Positions 1 through 12,500 of a stretch of 64,000 nucleotides of DNA are shown here, piece by piece (within the stretch, counting starts at the first letter, position 1; each line of letters starts with the position of its first letter). Both the position numbers and the translations under genes were made by a program. The stretch comes from Aphelocoma coerulescens (lineage: Eukaryota > Chordata > Aves > Passeriformes > Corvidae): NCBI RefSeq assembly GCF_041296385.1, contig NC_091017.1, positions 10,596,001 through 10,660,000 of the forward strand, read 5' to 3'. The notes under the pieces are model-generated. The model worked only from the letters and a program-made list of their open reading frames with translations. It made no database searches and was not told the origin of the DNA.

Positions 1-3000
1 AATCTCAGTTGATTTTAGTGCACTTGCACTCACTGAACCGAGAGAAGAATTTATCATCTGATGTTTTCCTTTAAACGGTCTTCTCCAAACACCGTGGTGG
101 AGACAGATATTTTTTGAAAACTTCTAACATTGTCAGACTAAAGCTTGACAGTTATGCACACATGGTAGGGCAGAGAGATTTCACTCTCAGAGAAATGTAA
201 AATCTAAGCCGGGCTGAGGCAGCTGAGATCCTGTGCTGAGGCACCAGGGCTGTAAGTCTTTCTCAGCTTTTTCCAGCCAGCATTACTAAGATAACAAAAA
301 TGTGTATGCTTATTTTCAACCTCTGTGCCTGGAGAACAAGCACAACAGGGCTATCATCCCAACAGCCTGTTCGTCTGCTCTGGAGACAGTTTACTATTCC
401 AAGACACCCCCCCTCTCTCCACCAGTCATAGTAACTTGCCCCCCTTCACTGCGAAAATAAATCAATCTCATTTGCCGCTGTTCGATCGCTTTCTTCTCCC
501 CGCCTCATCTCCTCAGTTCTGCTCTCCCTTTGAAAGCTCCTTTCCACTGCACCATATGGCAGCTGGGAGAAGGGCAGAGCTGTGATCTATCTCATAACAA
601 AAGAGGCTGTGGTGTCAAAAAGCCTCATAAATGCATGAGACACACTCATGTATAGAGAAATGCCTCCAGCTCTGTCAGGGAGGACTAAAGAGAAGGCTGA
701 TAGGCCTGACAGCACTTTTGGGTTGAGAAAGGCACCAGCTCTCTCTTCAGCTCATCCCTTCATCCCTCCCCTTCTTTGGTTTCATGACAAAATCCTATTA
801 GATCTATTAATGACATGAAACACAGAGTGTGTGGCAGAACAAGAAATTAAATCAGGCCACCTTATTTACTCCCTATCACTATTTTTTTGAGATAGAATCA
901 TACTGCTGAAAGAAGAAAATAGCCACAACAAACTAGACTTTAATAGTGTGCCAAAAAATAAACAAGCAAGTCCTATTTCTGCCAAAAAAGGGATTGAGCA
1001 CACTTCTGTAAATTGCCTATGGTGGCAGATGCACAGAAGAACTGCAAATTGAACGCTGGCAGGGTGACCCTGAAATACTGTTTAAAGCACACTGTTGGGT
1101 TCATTTTGCTTCCTCAAGCTGCTGCTGATACAAAAAAAATACTGTGGGGTCAGAAAATTAGCTAGACCTATGATTATGTGTGCCCTTTGAGCTGTTACAG
1201 AGGAACTACACTTAATTTTTGACTATGAAAGAAATGCAAACTGGCATTTACAAAGCATACATTCCTTTACCTTCTTCCTTCCATTTCACTTTCTCATTTT
1301 CTGTTCTGGTGATGTTTGACATTCTTCATTTCACAGAAATTCCTACAAAATGCATTCTTGACCTTCATACACACAGTTGGCACAATGGTAGAATTTCCAC
1401 ATCTGAAATACACAGATTACAAACTTTTATCGCTATGAGGGGGGAGGAAAAACCACCACTTCTGTGCAACAGAATGAAACAGCATATATTTAATGAAGGA
1501 CAAGTTACTGAACTTAAATATTTCATTAGTAACTTCAGTTTATAAGTTTCATTTATTTCATTAATAGCTTCAGTTTCTGAATGTAACTGGGGACAACTGT
1601 GCAGTTTTATCTCCATAAAATGAACTAAACTCAAACTAGAATTGTGTTACTGTTCCTGTCTCTTCCCTACAAACGCCTCAGAAATCCCACAACTCTCTGT
1701 CCCTGGGGTTACTTAAAGCAACCTGGGCAAGCTTCCAATATGTGACCTTTACAAATATTCCACAATAACAGCTCCCAAAGAAATAAATCCATGAACATGT
1801 ATATAGAAACTCAGCAGCAGCATGGAAGTTAAAAGATGAACTTCTGTTAACATTGTTGAATTGTGTCCCGACAATCAGCTTAGAAGTTTAGTTTAGAAGA
1901 TTTTACTTTAACAAATGTAATTGCATAAAATATGTTTATAGTATCTCCTGAGTCTTCTTTCTTGGAAAGCACTTGATGTAAAGCTATTGAACAGCATTAT
2001 ATATGTGTATATATTAAAGATACTGTTTATACATTCATCACATGTCACAGACAGCTTTCAAAAAGAAACTACAATGAATTATGAAACGTAGAAATCCCAC
2101 TGGAAAAAACTTTGAAAGTGTCTTTTTAAAATTAATTCTACCATGTGTTGGGAAAAAAACTCCTATAAACTGCTTAGGAATGCCTCTAGAATGACTCTGG
2201 GGAGGTGAGTGTGCATTCATGATATTTGATAGACTTAAAACTTCAGTGCAGTCTGGGTTTCTTGAATTGTAACAGGCAGAGTTTAAGCTCTCATCTTGGG
2301 AGCGGGACTTGTGCTGTGTCCCTGCTGGGAGGGAGGGAGCTCAAGAAGGCAGGGAACAATGCCACCATTCAGGCTCCCCATTCAGCCCAGCCACATATGT
2401 TTACATGGCCTGTGCCCACCTTAGAAAAGGGTGGTCCTCCCACCTCCATTTCATCTCACATGGCCCTGAACAGTGAGTGGTCTGAGAGCTTTTCCGCTGG
2501 AAAGCTGCAGTTTCGAATTTATTTTATGTGGCCAGAGCTGAAAGGCAGGCTAAAAATAACATGTGCACATTTCTAGAGTCTGGTTTGTATTTTATTGTAA
2601 TCTGGGAACAACTGTAAAATTGTCCGAAACTCCCCAGTTTCAAAATAAGTCTAGCACAGAGGATATTGGCATTGAACTTGAGGGGCTGAACTTTACAGTC
2701 TTTATAGATTTTTAAGGAGTTTTTCCCCTGAAACAAATTTTGTGCCTCAAATATTTTTAAATAATACTGTCAGCACTCAGTGAATGACTAAAAAGTGTAT
2801 TTTACCAAAAAGCATTTATGTCTTACTTTTTGTTGTCCATGGTTAGAGTCCATAGCTATACATTCTGCACTTCAATAAACAGTTCATGTAGAAATAGTGA
2901 CTGCAGTAAATTTCTGTTTAGATACCAGTTCTGCAACTTTTAAACTGAGCATCACTTTATATAGAAGATACTTCACAGAAAGCAACATACTAGGCTAAAA

Positions 3001-6000
3001 TGATTGAAGACCAATAGACCAGCCCCCCATTTTCATTTGAATTGAAAATTTAGCTGATATAAAATGATGCCTGCCCTTTAGAGAGTCAGAAGAAGCCCAT
3101 GATAACCAGGGAAAGCAGGAGATGCTAAAAGCCCCTGAAGCTTAAGGCTGACCACTGTCAGTGTACCAGTGTGTGATCAATATGAAGCAATATATAAACA
3201 CAAAGCAAACTTTATGCATTCGATGTCAGCATGATTTTTCTCTGCTGATTAACTCATGAACTTATAGAAGTTTTGCCCAAATAAGAAATGCAGGCTCATA
3301 TGTCTGCCAAAAACATCACAGTAATTGCACGGTAAAACTGTTAAGTTTGCAAGTGTACTGAAATTCATGCTACAAGAGGCGTGATGGTATCATAATACAC
3401 TGGATATATAATAGAGAAAAAATCCAGCAAGTTCCAAGGGAGATTACAAAGCAAAGTTCTAAAAGAAAAAACAAGATAGTCTGCTACTTATAAAGTATTA
3501 AATGGCAGAAAATGAGATAAAGACAAAATGTGAAAAACCTGAAAAAGCATCTCAGAAGAAGATTATTGAGATGTTAACCCTTATTCTCAGGTGAATTGAT
3601 GTGAACTTGTGTAGTGCTTGGTGATTTGCTGTGCAGACCTTGTTGAACATTCAGTTCAGTCTGACATTCCTGCTTCCAGAAGCCAAACTGTGTTCAAGAT
3701 TAGCTTACATTATGTTATTTATTTTCCTGGTGCTTTTCTTCTAGGTTCATTAGTTATAATGATAATGGCAAGACCTTATAAGTAAAGAGAATCTGAGCAA
3801 GAACATTTGCTTATTCAGTATTGAACTTGTTCAGTGATGGCCGTCACATTGTTTTTAACTTCTCTTCCATGAAGGCATTCAATCTAATGATTTATTATGC
3901 ACAAAGCAATTATTTATTGAAGGGTCCTAGCAGAATCAGGGACTGTTGTTCAAGCTGAGAATTCTTGTTTCCTCTGGTTTTGTTTAATATAAATGGGACA
4001 GCCTAAATATAAATGAGCAAAGGACAGAGAAGTCCTCTTCCTTGTTCTCCATGTTCCTATATAGCACAAGAAAAGAGAAGGACCTTGATTCTAGAGAATA
4101 TGTGCTGTGGTTAAGTAGGGAGGGACTGTCAAAGGGTCCCATGGTTTTGGAGACTTGCCAGTCTGTGCCCATCTCAAACTAATACCTGTCTGCCCCATAA
4201 TCTGCAACCACACCACTTACATCACTGGTGGATAGGAAGGAGGGCAGTGAATTGCACTAAGTCATAAATGGAACAACTGTATCAGGTTGTGACTTAAATA
4301 GAGTCAATAAGGATCTACAGCTCAAACTTTGTCCTTTACAGATACAGGTGTACCCAAATATCACAGCACAGCTGATGAATAGGTACTGTTACCTGAGAGG
4401 TACCGTTAGCATGTACTAGAAAAAAAAACCATTCAGAGTGAAATCCCAGGCAACATGGATCTAATCTGAACATAGGGGCTCCCTAGGAGCATTGCAGCCT
4501 TACCAAAACAGCATCCTTGAGAGTAATTTGCCCTCTTTTCAAGTCCAAAACAACCTTGCCAGTGACATCAGTGGGGCCAATATATCATCTTGAAAGGTCA
4601 AGATTTACAAAATAAACTTTGATATAACACAAAGAACTTGCCTGAACATTTAAGAAAATAAATGTTTTGGAATCTGAAGTATAAAGCATACACTGTAGTG
4701 CAGCTAGCGGCAAAAATAGGCATCAGAAGGCAAGTAACTGAGCAAAAGGAGAAAAGTAGAGTTTTATAAAATCACTGCAGCACAAAATCAGGTCATTAAA
4801 TTCAACTAGTTTTTATTCTTCTTCTGCATTTACCTTGCAGACGGTAAACTGTTACTTCTGTTGAAGAAAAGAAAGCAATTTAGGTCTATAGCTAAAAGTT
4901 AGCAGAGTATGAACAGCCTAAAATTCAAGTTAGACAAATATTTTTTAAATTAAAGGAGTGTCACACAAGAATAAATGGTATAGTATTCTGGGTTACATTT
5001 ATACACCAATCTCAATGGCTTTTTGTCTTACCTTTTTCTCCGTCATTAGTTGTTTGGTTTTTGTCCTTTTTGGTTTTCACTTTATTCAGTACTGTTAACT
5101 TAAATGTTAGAAGAATAGGCTAAATGATTTTGGTTATTGATTTTCATGCTGTTGAAACATAGCCTCTAGTTCTCATTACAAGGATTAAAGTACTTTATTT
5201 ATCTACTAAGCAAGCACTACAAACATAGAGGAAAATATAACTCAACAGCTTTTACCCCACAATTTCTCATCTGATATCTTAAATAAAAAGCTGTCTAAAG
5301 TAGTGTGTAGTTCACCAAGATTTCCTAAAGGATTTTCACTTACTAACAGTCATGATCATACTTCTATGGTATGTGCATGTGCTCCCCTAAGAAAACAATA
5401 TGACTGGAAGCAAAATTCATCAAAACGTCTGTGAAAGAACACTGTATACTGAAAATTAAGAATCAGAATCATATCCTTGCTGTGTGTTCACAGATTTATA
5501 GTTCACATCTGATCCCTTCCTAATTGAATCAAACAACTGTGGGATTTGTAACAGGTTTTAAACTGCACTGCTTTTTTTCAGAATGGTGCTTCTTTTCAAA
5601 ATTTACAAAATTACCGTAAATATAGTGAAGTTTTTGAAAGGGCCTGAAAATAAACTGAAACATTTCAAAGGGAAGATTTCAATTTAACCCAAATGAAAAC
5701 AAAGAAACACTAACACATCCCCAGCATATAATTCTTCTCACAGAGGTAACACTACTAGGCAGTGACCACTTTTACTACACTGCCTGTTGTAGATAAAGAT
5801 CATCTAAGTTGTGTCTGTCTGGATGCTTATGCCACTTACTTGAATATTTGAACCTGTTGCTTGAAGGGGAGGGGACAGGAGAAGGTGAAAAGACTATATA
5901 GCATTGCTAATCCCTTGAGCCATCTGGTGACTTGAGGCCATGCTTTAGGTTATGTGTATATTGAAAACCTATCCCTTCCCTGTGCCAATTTGTCATTGGC

Positions 6001-7113
6001 TTTTTTACAGTCAAAGGATTCCTTGAAGTTATTCACAATGAGAATCAATGTCTTTTCATGCTGCAGTAAATATTCACGCTGGAAAGATTACTTTTTACTC
6101 ATTTCTTCCCCTCCCCTATACTACTTGCAGTGATTTGTAAAAATTGCTGATACATTTTCATCAAGCCGAGCTGAAAACAACAGTAACTTTGTCTTTAGTA
6201 AAAGGAAAATATCTTATTCCTTTAGCATTTCTGTGTAATTTGGATGACTTCTAACAGATGACATAGTCTGAAACGCCCATGTTATGCAAGGCTTGAAAGA
6301 ACTGTACCTAGACACTACCTTCTAATTGAGCTGAGGCAGGATTTGCATGTTTAATTATCTAGGAACCAATCGGCATCTACACTTGTACACGACAAGCCTC
6401 TCAAATCTGCTAAATTTGCATCCATACCAATACAGCAGATTGCACATTAAGCCTGTCCAAAAGACTGATGATGATTTTCTAGAGTGTGCACGAATTTGTC
6501 ATCTATGGATACACGTGGTTCTATATGAAGTCAAATCAATCATGACTCTGCCATGAAGCAGCAGAGACTTCACAGCTGTTTGACTTCACTAACTTTCCTA
6601 CATACTGGACAAAATGACACCTCACAACTTTGCAGTTAACTTTCAATGCCTTTTGCACTATTTCTCGATTTGTGGATAAGATCGTCTTTTATGTTGTGTT
6701 CCATGAAGTAGCAAATCTGTCATAAATGTGCTGGTTCTGTGCCCTTTGAAGTGAAATCATGTTCTACTGCATGCTCTTCCCATATATTAATTAATTCATC
6801 ACCATCCTTTTCTGCCTAAATGGCAGATCTGATTTTTGAACCTTTCTTTCTCTGATAATATTTTTTAAAAAAACCCAAAAACATCATTTTCACTGTTAGA
6901 TCTGTTTGTGAATAGCAAAATGAAAAGATAAAATTATAAAGCACAGCAAAGATAGAAAAAAGCAGATCAAAACATCTGAGAAATGGTCTGAAAGACCTCT
7001 GGAACTTGGGAGTCTGAGCAGCTTCTAACAGGTAATCCAAGGAAGTCTGTAGCTGTTTGGGAAGGATACTTGGGTTTTTAAGTATTTGTTGGAGAGTAAC
7101 CCCAGCAGCTAAA
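1..7113. other. Unrecognised unique AT-rich DNA, no gene seen
   Basis: I see no CR1, LTR, RNA gene or convincing exon here. Open frames are 60-116 codons and occur on both strands, often overlapping, as expected from chance in AT-rich DNA. The first 800 bases have somewhat pyrimidine-rich patches (around 405-545 and 745-780) but no promoter architecture that I would defend. The stretch is consistent with intergenic or intronic DNA. Confidence 0.6.
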
Positions 7114-7140
7114 CCCCCCCCCCCACACACACACACACAC
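7114..7140. repeat. C11 homopolymer followed by (AC)8 microsatellite
   Basis: Eleven C residues at 7114-7124 run directly into eight AC units at 7125-7140. This is a compound simple repeat. It also supplies the glycine/cysteine-rich low-complexity part of a chance minus-strand open frame that crosses it (6816-7250). Confidence 0.9.
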
Positions 7141-8556
7141 TCCCCTGTGGTGGGATGGGGGAGAGGAATGGGATAGGCAAAAGGGAAGAAAATCCTGGGT
7201 TCAGTTAAAGACAGTTCAGCAGATAAAACAAAAGCTATATATAAAATCAAAGCAAAATAAGGAATTAATTCAGTACTTTCCAGCAGCAGGTAGGTCTTCA
7301 GCCAAGTTCATTACCCATACAGGTTACTTGGGAAGACAGACTCCATAACTCCAAACATCCCCTTTCCTTCTTTCTCCCAGATTTTATTGCTGAGCATGAT
7401 GTCATAGGGCATGGAATATCCCTTTGGCTGGTTGGGCTGCACAGCTCTGACTTTCCATCACCTGGGTGCAATACAGACTCAGCTCTAAAGTTCTTTTTCA
7501 GTCTTTCAGATCTGAGACAATCAGTGTATCGAATTTCATCTTACAAGATAAAAATGTTCAATATTCTGGCATGATAGGGAAAACAAAGGATATTATTAAA
7601 AACTAAAAATAACAAAATAAAATATACGAACCATTTCTGACTGAGAACACCCCATTGCCTTGCCAACAACAGAACATTGCAACACATTAGTTGGAAGTAA
7701 CAGCCTGAAATAAACCCATTTTGTGCTTAATGAAAAACCCTGCAAATTAGAAATTATTATTAAGCAGTTGGTACAGCAATACCTCCAAGAGTTACTAACA
7801 AACATGGCACTTTGCTATGGCAAAGGTTGCAGAAACATGCAGTTAGACACAGATGAGGTCAACAAAGCCTTTGGGATCTGAGGTACTAATTAGACTCAAT
7901 AATTCTGAATTGTAAGTTAGGATTCAGTATTATTATGTCTGGCCTGCATCAAAGCAAGGCCCATTCAAACAGTAGTCTCTTCTAAATTCAGCTTTAGTAT
8001 TTATTAAGGTTTTTTCCAGTTTCTACTCTAATCTGTACAAAACTAAATTCCCACTTAACTGGGGTGAAACACAAAGTCCAAGCTGAAATACAGGATAGTC
8101 CCTGGAACAAATAATGAAATTATTTCTGATAACTTGCCTGCAATAGCTATTGCCTTTATATCATAAAACATAGTATTCTGTGACTATTTCTACTGTCAAA
8201 TATAAAGGTGAAATAAATCCTTGAAACAGGTAGGACAGGATAAGAAACGTATTTCTACCATCAGTATTTCTAGAATCCAAGACCAAAATAATGCTGAACA
8301 ATTTAAAGACTAAGATTATTGGATAACAGCAAGTATGATAAATAAAAAATGCTCACTTTATATGGCATAAATGATCCACTAATTGACAGGAGCTAAAGAA
8401 ACTCTTCTCTTGTTGTCTGGTTATTCGGCTGTGGATTCTGCTGCTCTGTCCTCTGAAGCATCTGGTACTGGCCATTACCAGAGATCAAACAGAGGACCAG
8501 ATGGTCTCTTGGTTTCACTCATCACAATGGTATGACCTCTGAATGCCTGATCTCTT
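7141..8556. other. Unrecognised unique DNA
   Basis: Ordinary AT-rich sequence with no recognisable repeat, gene or RNA. Short open frames only. Confidence 0.55.
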
Positions 8557-9086
8557 AAGAAAAAAGAAAAAGAAAAAGAAAAAGAAAAAGAAAAAGAAAA
8601 AGAAAAAGAAAAAGAAAAAGAAAAAGAAAAAAGAAAAAGAAAAAGAAAAAGAAAAAGAAAAAGAAAAAGAAAAAGAAAAAGAAAAAGAAAAAGAAAAAGA
8701 AAAAGAAAAAGAAAAAGAAAAAGAAAAAGAAAAAGAAAAAGAAAGGAGAGGAGAGGAGAGGAGAGGAGAGGAGAGGAGAGGAGAGGAGAGGAGAGGAGAG
8801 GAGAGGAGAGGAGAGGAGAGGAGAGGAGAGGAGAGGAGAGGAGAGGAGAGGAGAGGAGAGGAGAGGAGAGGAGAGGAGAGGAGAGGAGAGGAGAGGAGAG
8901 GAGAGGAGAGGAGAGGAGAGGAGAGGAGAGGAGAGGAGAGGAGAGGAGAGGAGAGGAGAGGAGAGGAGAGGAGAGGAGAGGAGAGGAGAGGAGAGGAGAG
9001 GAGAGGAGAGGAGAGGAGAGGAGAGGAGAGGAGAGGAGAGGAGAGGAGAGGAGAGGAGAGGAGAGGAGAGGAGAGGAGGAAAAGGA
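8557..9086. repeat. 530-bp pure purine tract: (AAAAAG)n then (GGAGA)n
   Basis: The plus strand has only A and G from 8557 to 9086. The first part, about 8561-8743, is a hexamer array of AAAAAG (about 30 units) with one six-A irregularity near 8631. It changes near 8744 to a pentamer array of GGAGA, about 66 units with no visible interruption, up to about 9078. Long open frames on both strands here (Lys/Glu/Arg-rich on plus, Leu/Ser/Pro-rich on minus) are artefacts of the repeat. Homopurine-homopyrimidine DNA of this length can form triplex (H-DNA) structures, and arrays this uniform are usually unstable in length, so the exact copy number in the assembly is doubtful. Confidence 0.97.
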
Positions 9087-9502
9087 CTCATCATATCTCT
9101 GTGAATCCAAGAGAACAGCAACCCAATTTACCTCAGAGACACTTCAGGGCAGAACTCAAATTACTTGCAAACTTTTCTCACTGGAGGATCTGGCCTTAGC
9201 ATGCTTTTCTGGCTTCAAGTTTATATTATAACAAAATACTATCCTGAGAATGATTTGGAAAGTTAAAGCAGGAACTAGTGGTGTAACCTGACAGGATAAT
9301 ATCACAACAACCCCATTGTGTTGTATTCCTGCCTCCCAAGTAAAGTTGTCTGTGATTTAAAAGCATCACGTATGATCCTGTGGGTTTGCTTCATACCAGA
9401 GGACTGAAGAAGAGGTCAGATGGCTGAAAAAGTCATACCTAAGAGGAGAAAAAAATTGGCATCTTAGAGAAGGGTGGTGTGGGGAGCCTCAGAAATGCTG
9501 AA
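9087..9502. other. Unrecognised unique DNA
   Basis: Flank of the purine array. No recognisable element. Confidence 0.5.
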
Positions 9503-9556
9503 TATATGCATTACTATATATATGCATTACTATATATATGCATTACTATATATTAC
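9503..9556. repeat. AT-rich 16-bp tandem repeat, about three copies
   Basis: A unit like TATATGCATTACTATA is repeated about three times, with a degenerate fourth part. It is followed at once by a palindrome (9561-9582). Confidence 0.8.
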
Positions 9557-9560
9557 TATA

Positions 9561-9582
9561 ACTACATATAGTTATATGTAGT
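9561..9582. repeat. Perfect 10-bp inverted repeat, 2-nt spacer
   Basis: Arms ACTACATATA (9561-9570) and TATATGTAGT (9573-9582) are exact reverse complements separated by two bases. It could extrude as a small AT-rich cruciform. No function can be assigned. Confidence 0.85.
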
Positions 9583-12500
9583 TTCTTTTTTGTTGTCTTC
9601 CAGAGTCTTTCTGATGTTCTAAGTACATGGGCTCAAAATTTAATTTAATTTAATTTTCCTTTCTAAAAGTGTAATCACAATAAAATATATGGTCTTGACA
9701 GAAGCAAGGAAATTGAAATAAAGTAGAGCAGCCTCATATTTGAGCTTGCTTTGTGATTATGAGCCTCCAGAACACTTCCTCATCTTTTCCAGTGTCTCCA
9801 AAATGGTGGTTCTCAAAGAGCCTGGTCTTGAAAGCATCACCCACCTGAGCAATGGGGAATAATGACCACTCTGTCTTCAGCATGTAGGAGTTTGAACATA
9901 TTTATTTTGGTTCTCATCCCTTTTTAAATAATTTAATAATTATTATTTTTAAATAATTTAAATAATTATTTATGTCTCAGTTACTGTTTTCTTAATTCAA
10001 ATACGAAGAGTTTGAAATGTTTGACCATGGAGAGCCAAAAAAAATGTATCTGGAAAGATAATTATGGAAGAAAAACAAATGTAGACTATTCTTCCTTGGA
10101 TAGAGGAGCAGGATGTGTGTTTTCCTTATAGTCACAGTGATTTATAAAGGAGAGTTGCTCTCCCATGATATAAACCCTCAATATGCCAAAACCTGTAGAA
10201 CTGTCCTGCTTCTTAACACATTATCCAGAGAGAGAACACATTGCCACCCTTGTCTTCTCTTATCCCCCACTTCCTACTTTCCTTACTAATCCTAAACCCT
10301 CAGAGACCATTTTGTTGGAAAAACAAAGCCCAAAAGCAACTGCATTAGCTTAGAATGTAACTGTCATTGAGACCTCCAGAGACAGCAACTTGTCTGTCTC
10401 AAGTCTTTTAGGAAGAGCTACACACTAAAAATGGTATTGAAAAACACTGTTTCTCAGTATAGAACAGCAAATTACAAAATCACACCCTGTCAACATATAA
10501 GCAATGGAAATCCACTCTTGCATACGACATTAATGCTGATACTCAACAAAACCAATATTGCATGGAAAATACAAACTCTTCAGCATCTGTTTTCATTTTG
10601 TTTTTAAAAAAACCTCTGTGCAAGGGAAACTTTTCTGAGCAGCAATGCTATTATTTAGAAGGGGAGGCAATGAGGACAGAGCTGCGAGCCTTATCAACCC
10701 TCTTGGAAAAAGGGAGCAATCCCATGGCATGGCTGGGAAAACAACTGTATCATGATGCAGCTCATTTTCTTCAGGCAAGAAGGGATGTAAATATTCATAC
10801 AAGGACACAAATCCCATTGTTCCATAATATGAATTTAGATGCCTCACTTTCCACACAACCCAAAAAAAAGGCCTTAATAGAAAACACAACAAGGTGGATT
10901 TGTTAGGTTTTCTATAGCTTCCCCTTCCCTCGTTTGTTTTCAAGATGGATTACATTTCTAGTGTGTGATTTTCAGACACAACCAGAACTGACTTGTAGAG
11001 AAAAGGGATGGAGAGAGCAAAATACAAAATAACAGGTCTTAAAAATAGCCAGTACCCTGGATGATATTGTTATTAAACTACTTTGTACCGAATTCTTTCT
11101 CAGCACTTCATGTTTATTCTTCAGAAGGGATGAAAAGAAGAGGAACTGAGTTTAAGAAAAGATCACATAGGAAAAACCTTTTAGAAAAATCCCTACTAAA
11201 TTATATATTTATTACCACTGTTTCTCTAATCTACTAAGGGTAGTATAATAACTTGCATATTGGTGGGAAGGCAGAAGTCTGTTTTGGAAATCTCTGGTCA
11301 GATGTGTTTTCAAATACATGAAAAATAAATTTCAAGAACTGTAAGCTGGGCATGACAAGAAATTCAGATATATTCTCATATTCTTCAGATGGAAAATTGA
11401 ACCAGAAAAAAAGAAAGAAAAGGGAAAATGGATAAGATATGCTTTTTCCAGGTAGCATTAAAAAGGAGACATGATTCTGCTTTGCTTCATCACAGGGTTT
11501 TTTGGGGGGGCTCAGTGCCAATTTGCTAGTAAGTAGCATGTGGTCTGAGTGACAATCTATTTAGTCTATTTCAGTGATCCTGGCTTTTGCATCATATAAA
11601 TAATAGGAAAACTGCACGAATTCCTGCACTTCACATCCCAAACCAGCTCCCAAGGCTACTTCCTCAGTAACTTGGAAAACCTAACAGAAAACAGATGAGG
11701 ATATTAAATTACTCAGAGATAGTATTTTAAGAAAGAAAATGAGCTGTGGAGGTAACTCCTTCACCTCCCCAAATTAAGGAAGTTTACATTCACAGCCACA
11801 CAATAACAAAAGGGAAAATCTATACCAAATTTACTGTTTTGCTCTACAGCAAAGCCAAAGTGCTAAAATATCATCTGAGAAATAGTATTCCCAACATGGA
11901 AGTTCAAAGACCAAAAAGTGCTTACATTCTTAAAAATATTTGTTTATTTTGACTGAGAAAATAAATTCCTTTGTATGTATTATATCGTGCCACATTCTTG
12001 TAAGTATTGTTTTCTGGTGAAGTCATAATTACTTCATTAGAGATGATCAAAACACACCGGTTATTAACCCATATTTTTTCTGTATTCCTACCAACCCATG
12101 TTGTGTGAAGCTTTAACTGGATGCAGGTCTTATGTTTGTGCAGGGAAAAAAAAGTCACCTAAATTGTCCCATAAAGCAACCACAGAGAGTATTTTCACTG
12201 CCAAATGTATGTGTTAGTGCTCACGGTATTAAATAACCAAATAAATAAATGAGAAATACCTACCTCTAACCAATCTCTCTCTGATACTTGGAGACATTTC
12301 TTGGTTATTTCATTCTTCCCTCTTTTCTCCCTGTTTTTGCCCATTGTGGTAAGGTTTTGGGGGGGAGAGAATATTTGAATTCTTAGTGAGGCTTTTCTGG
12401 TATCCATTTCCTTAGAAATGTGGCCAAATTTGTTATTAGAAGGGAACTCTCCTATTTGAGTTCTCACAGAAAGATTCCTAAATCAGAAGGAAAACTTCTA

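Noticed and set aside
8475..9199. Open frames of 188-218 codons on both strands
   Set aside because: They are translations of the AAAAAG/GGAGA arrays (Lys/Glu/Arg or Leu/Ser/Pro repeats), not genes.
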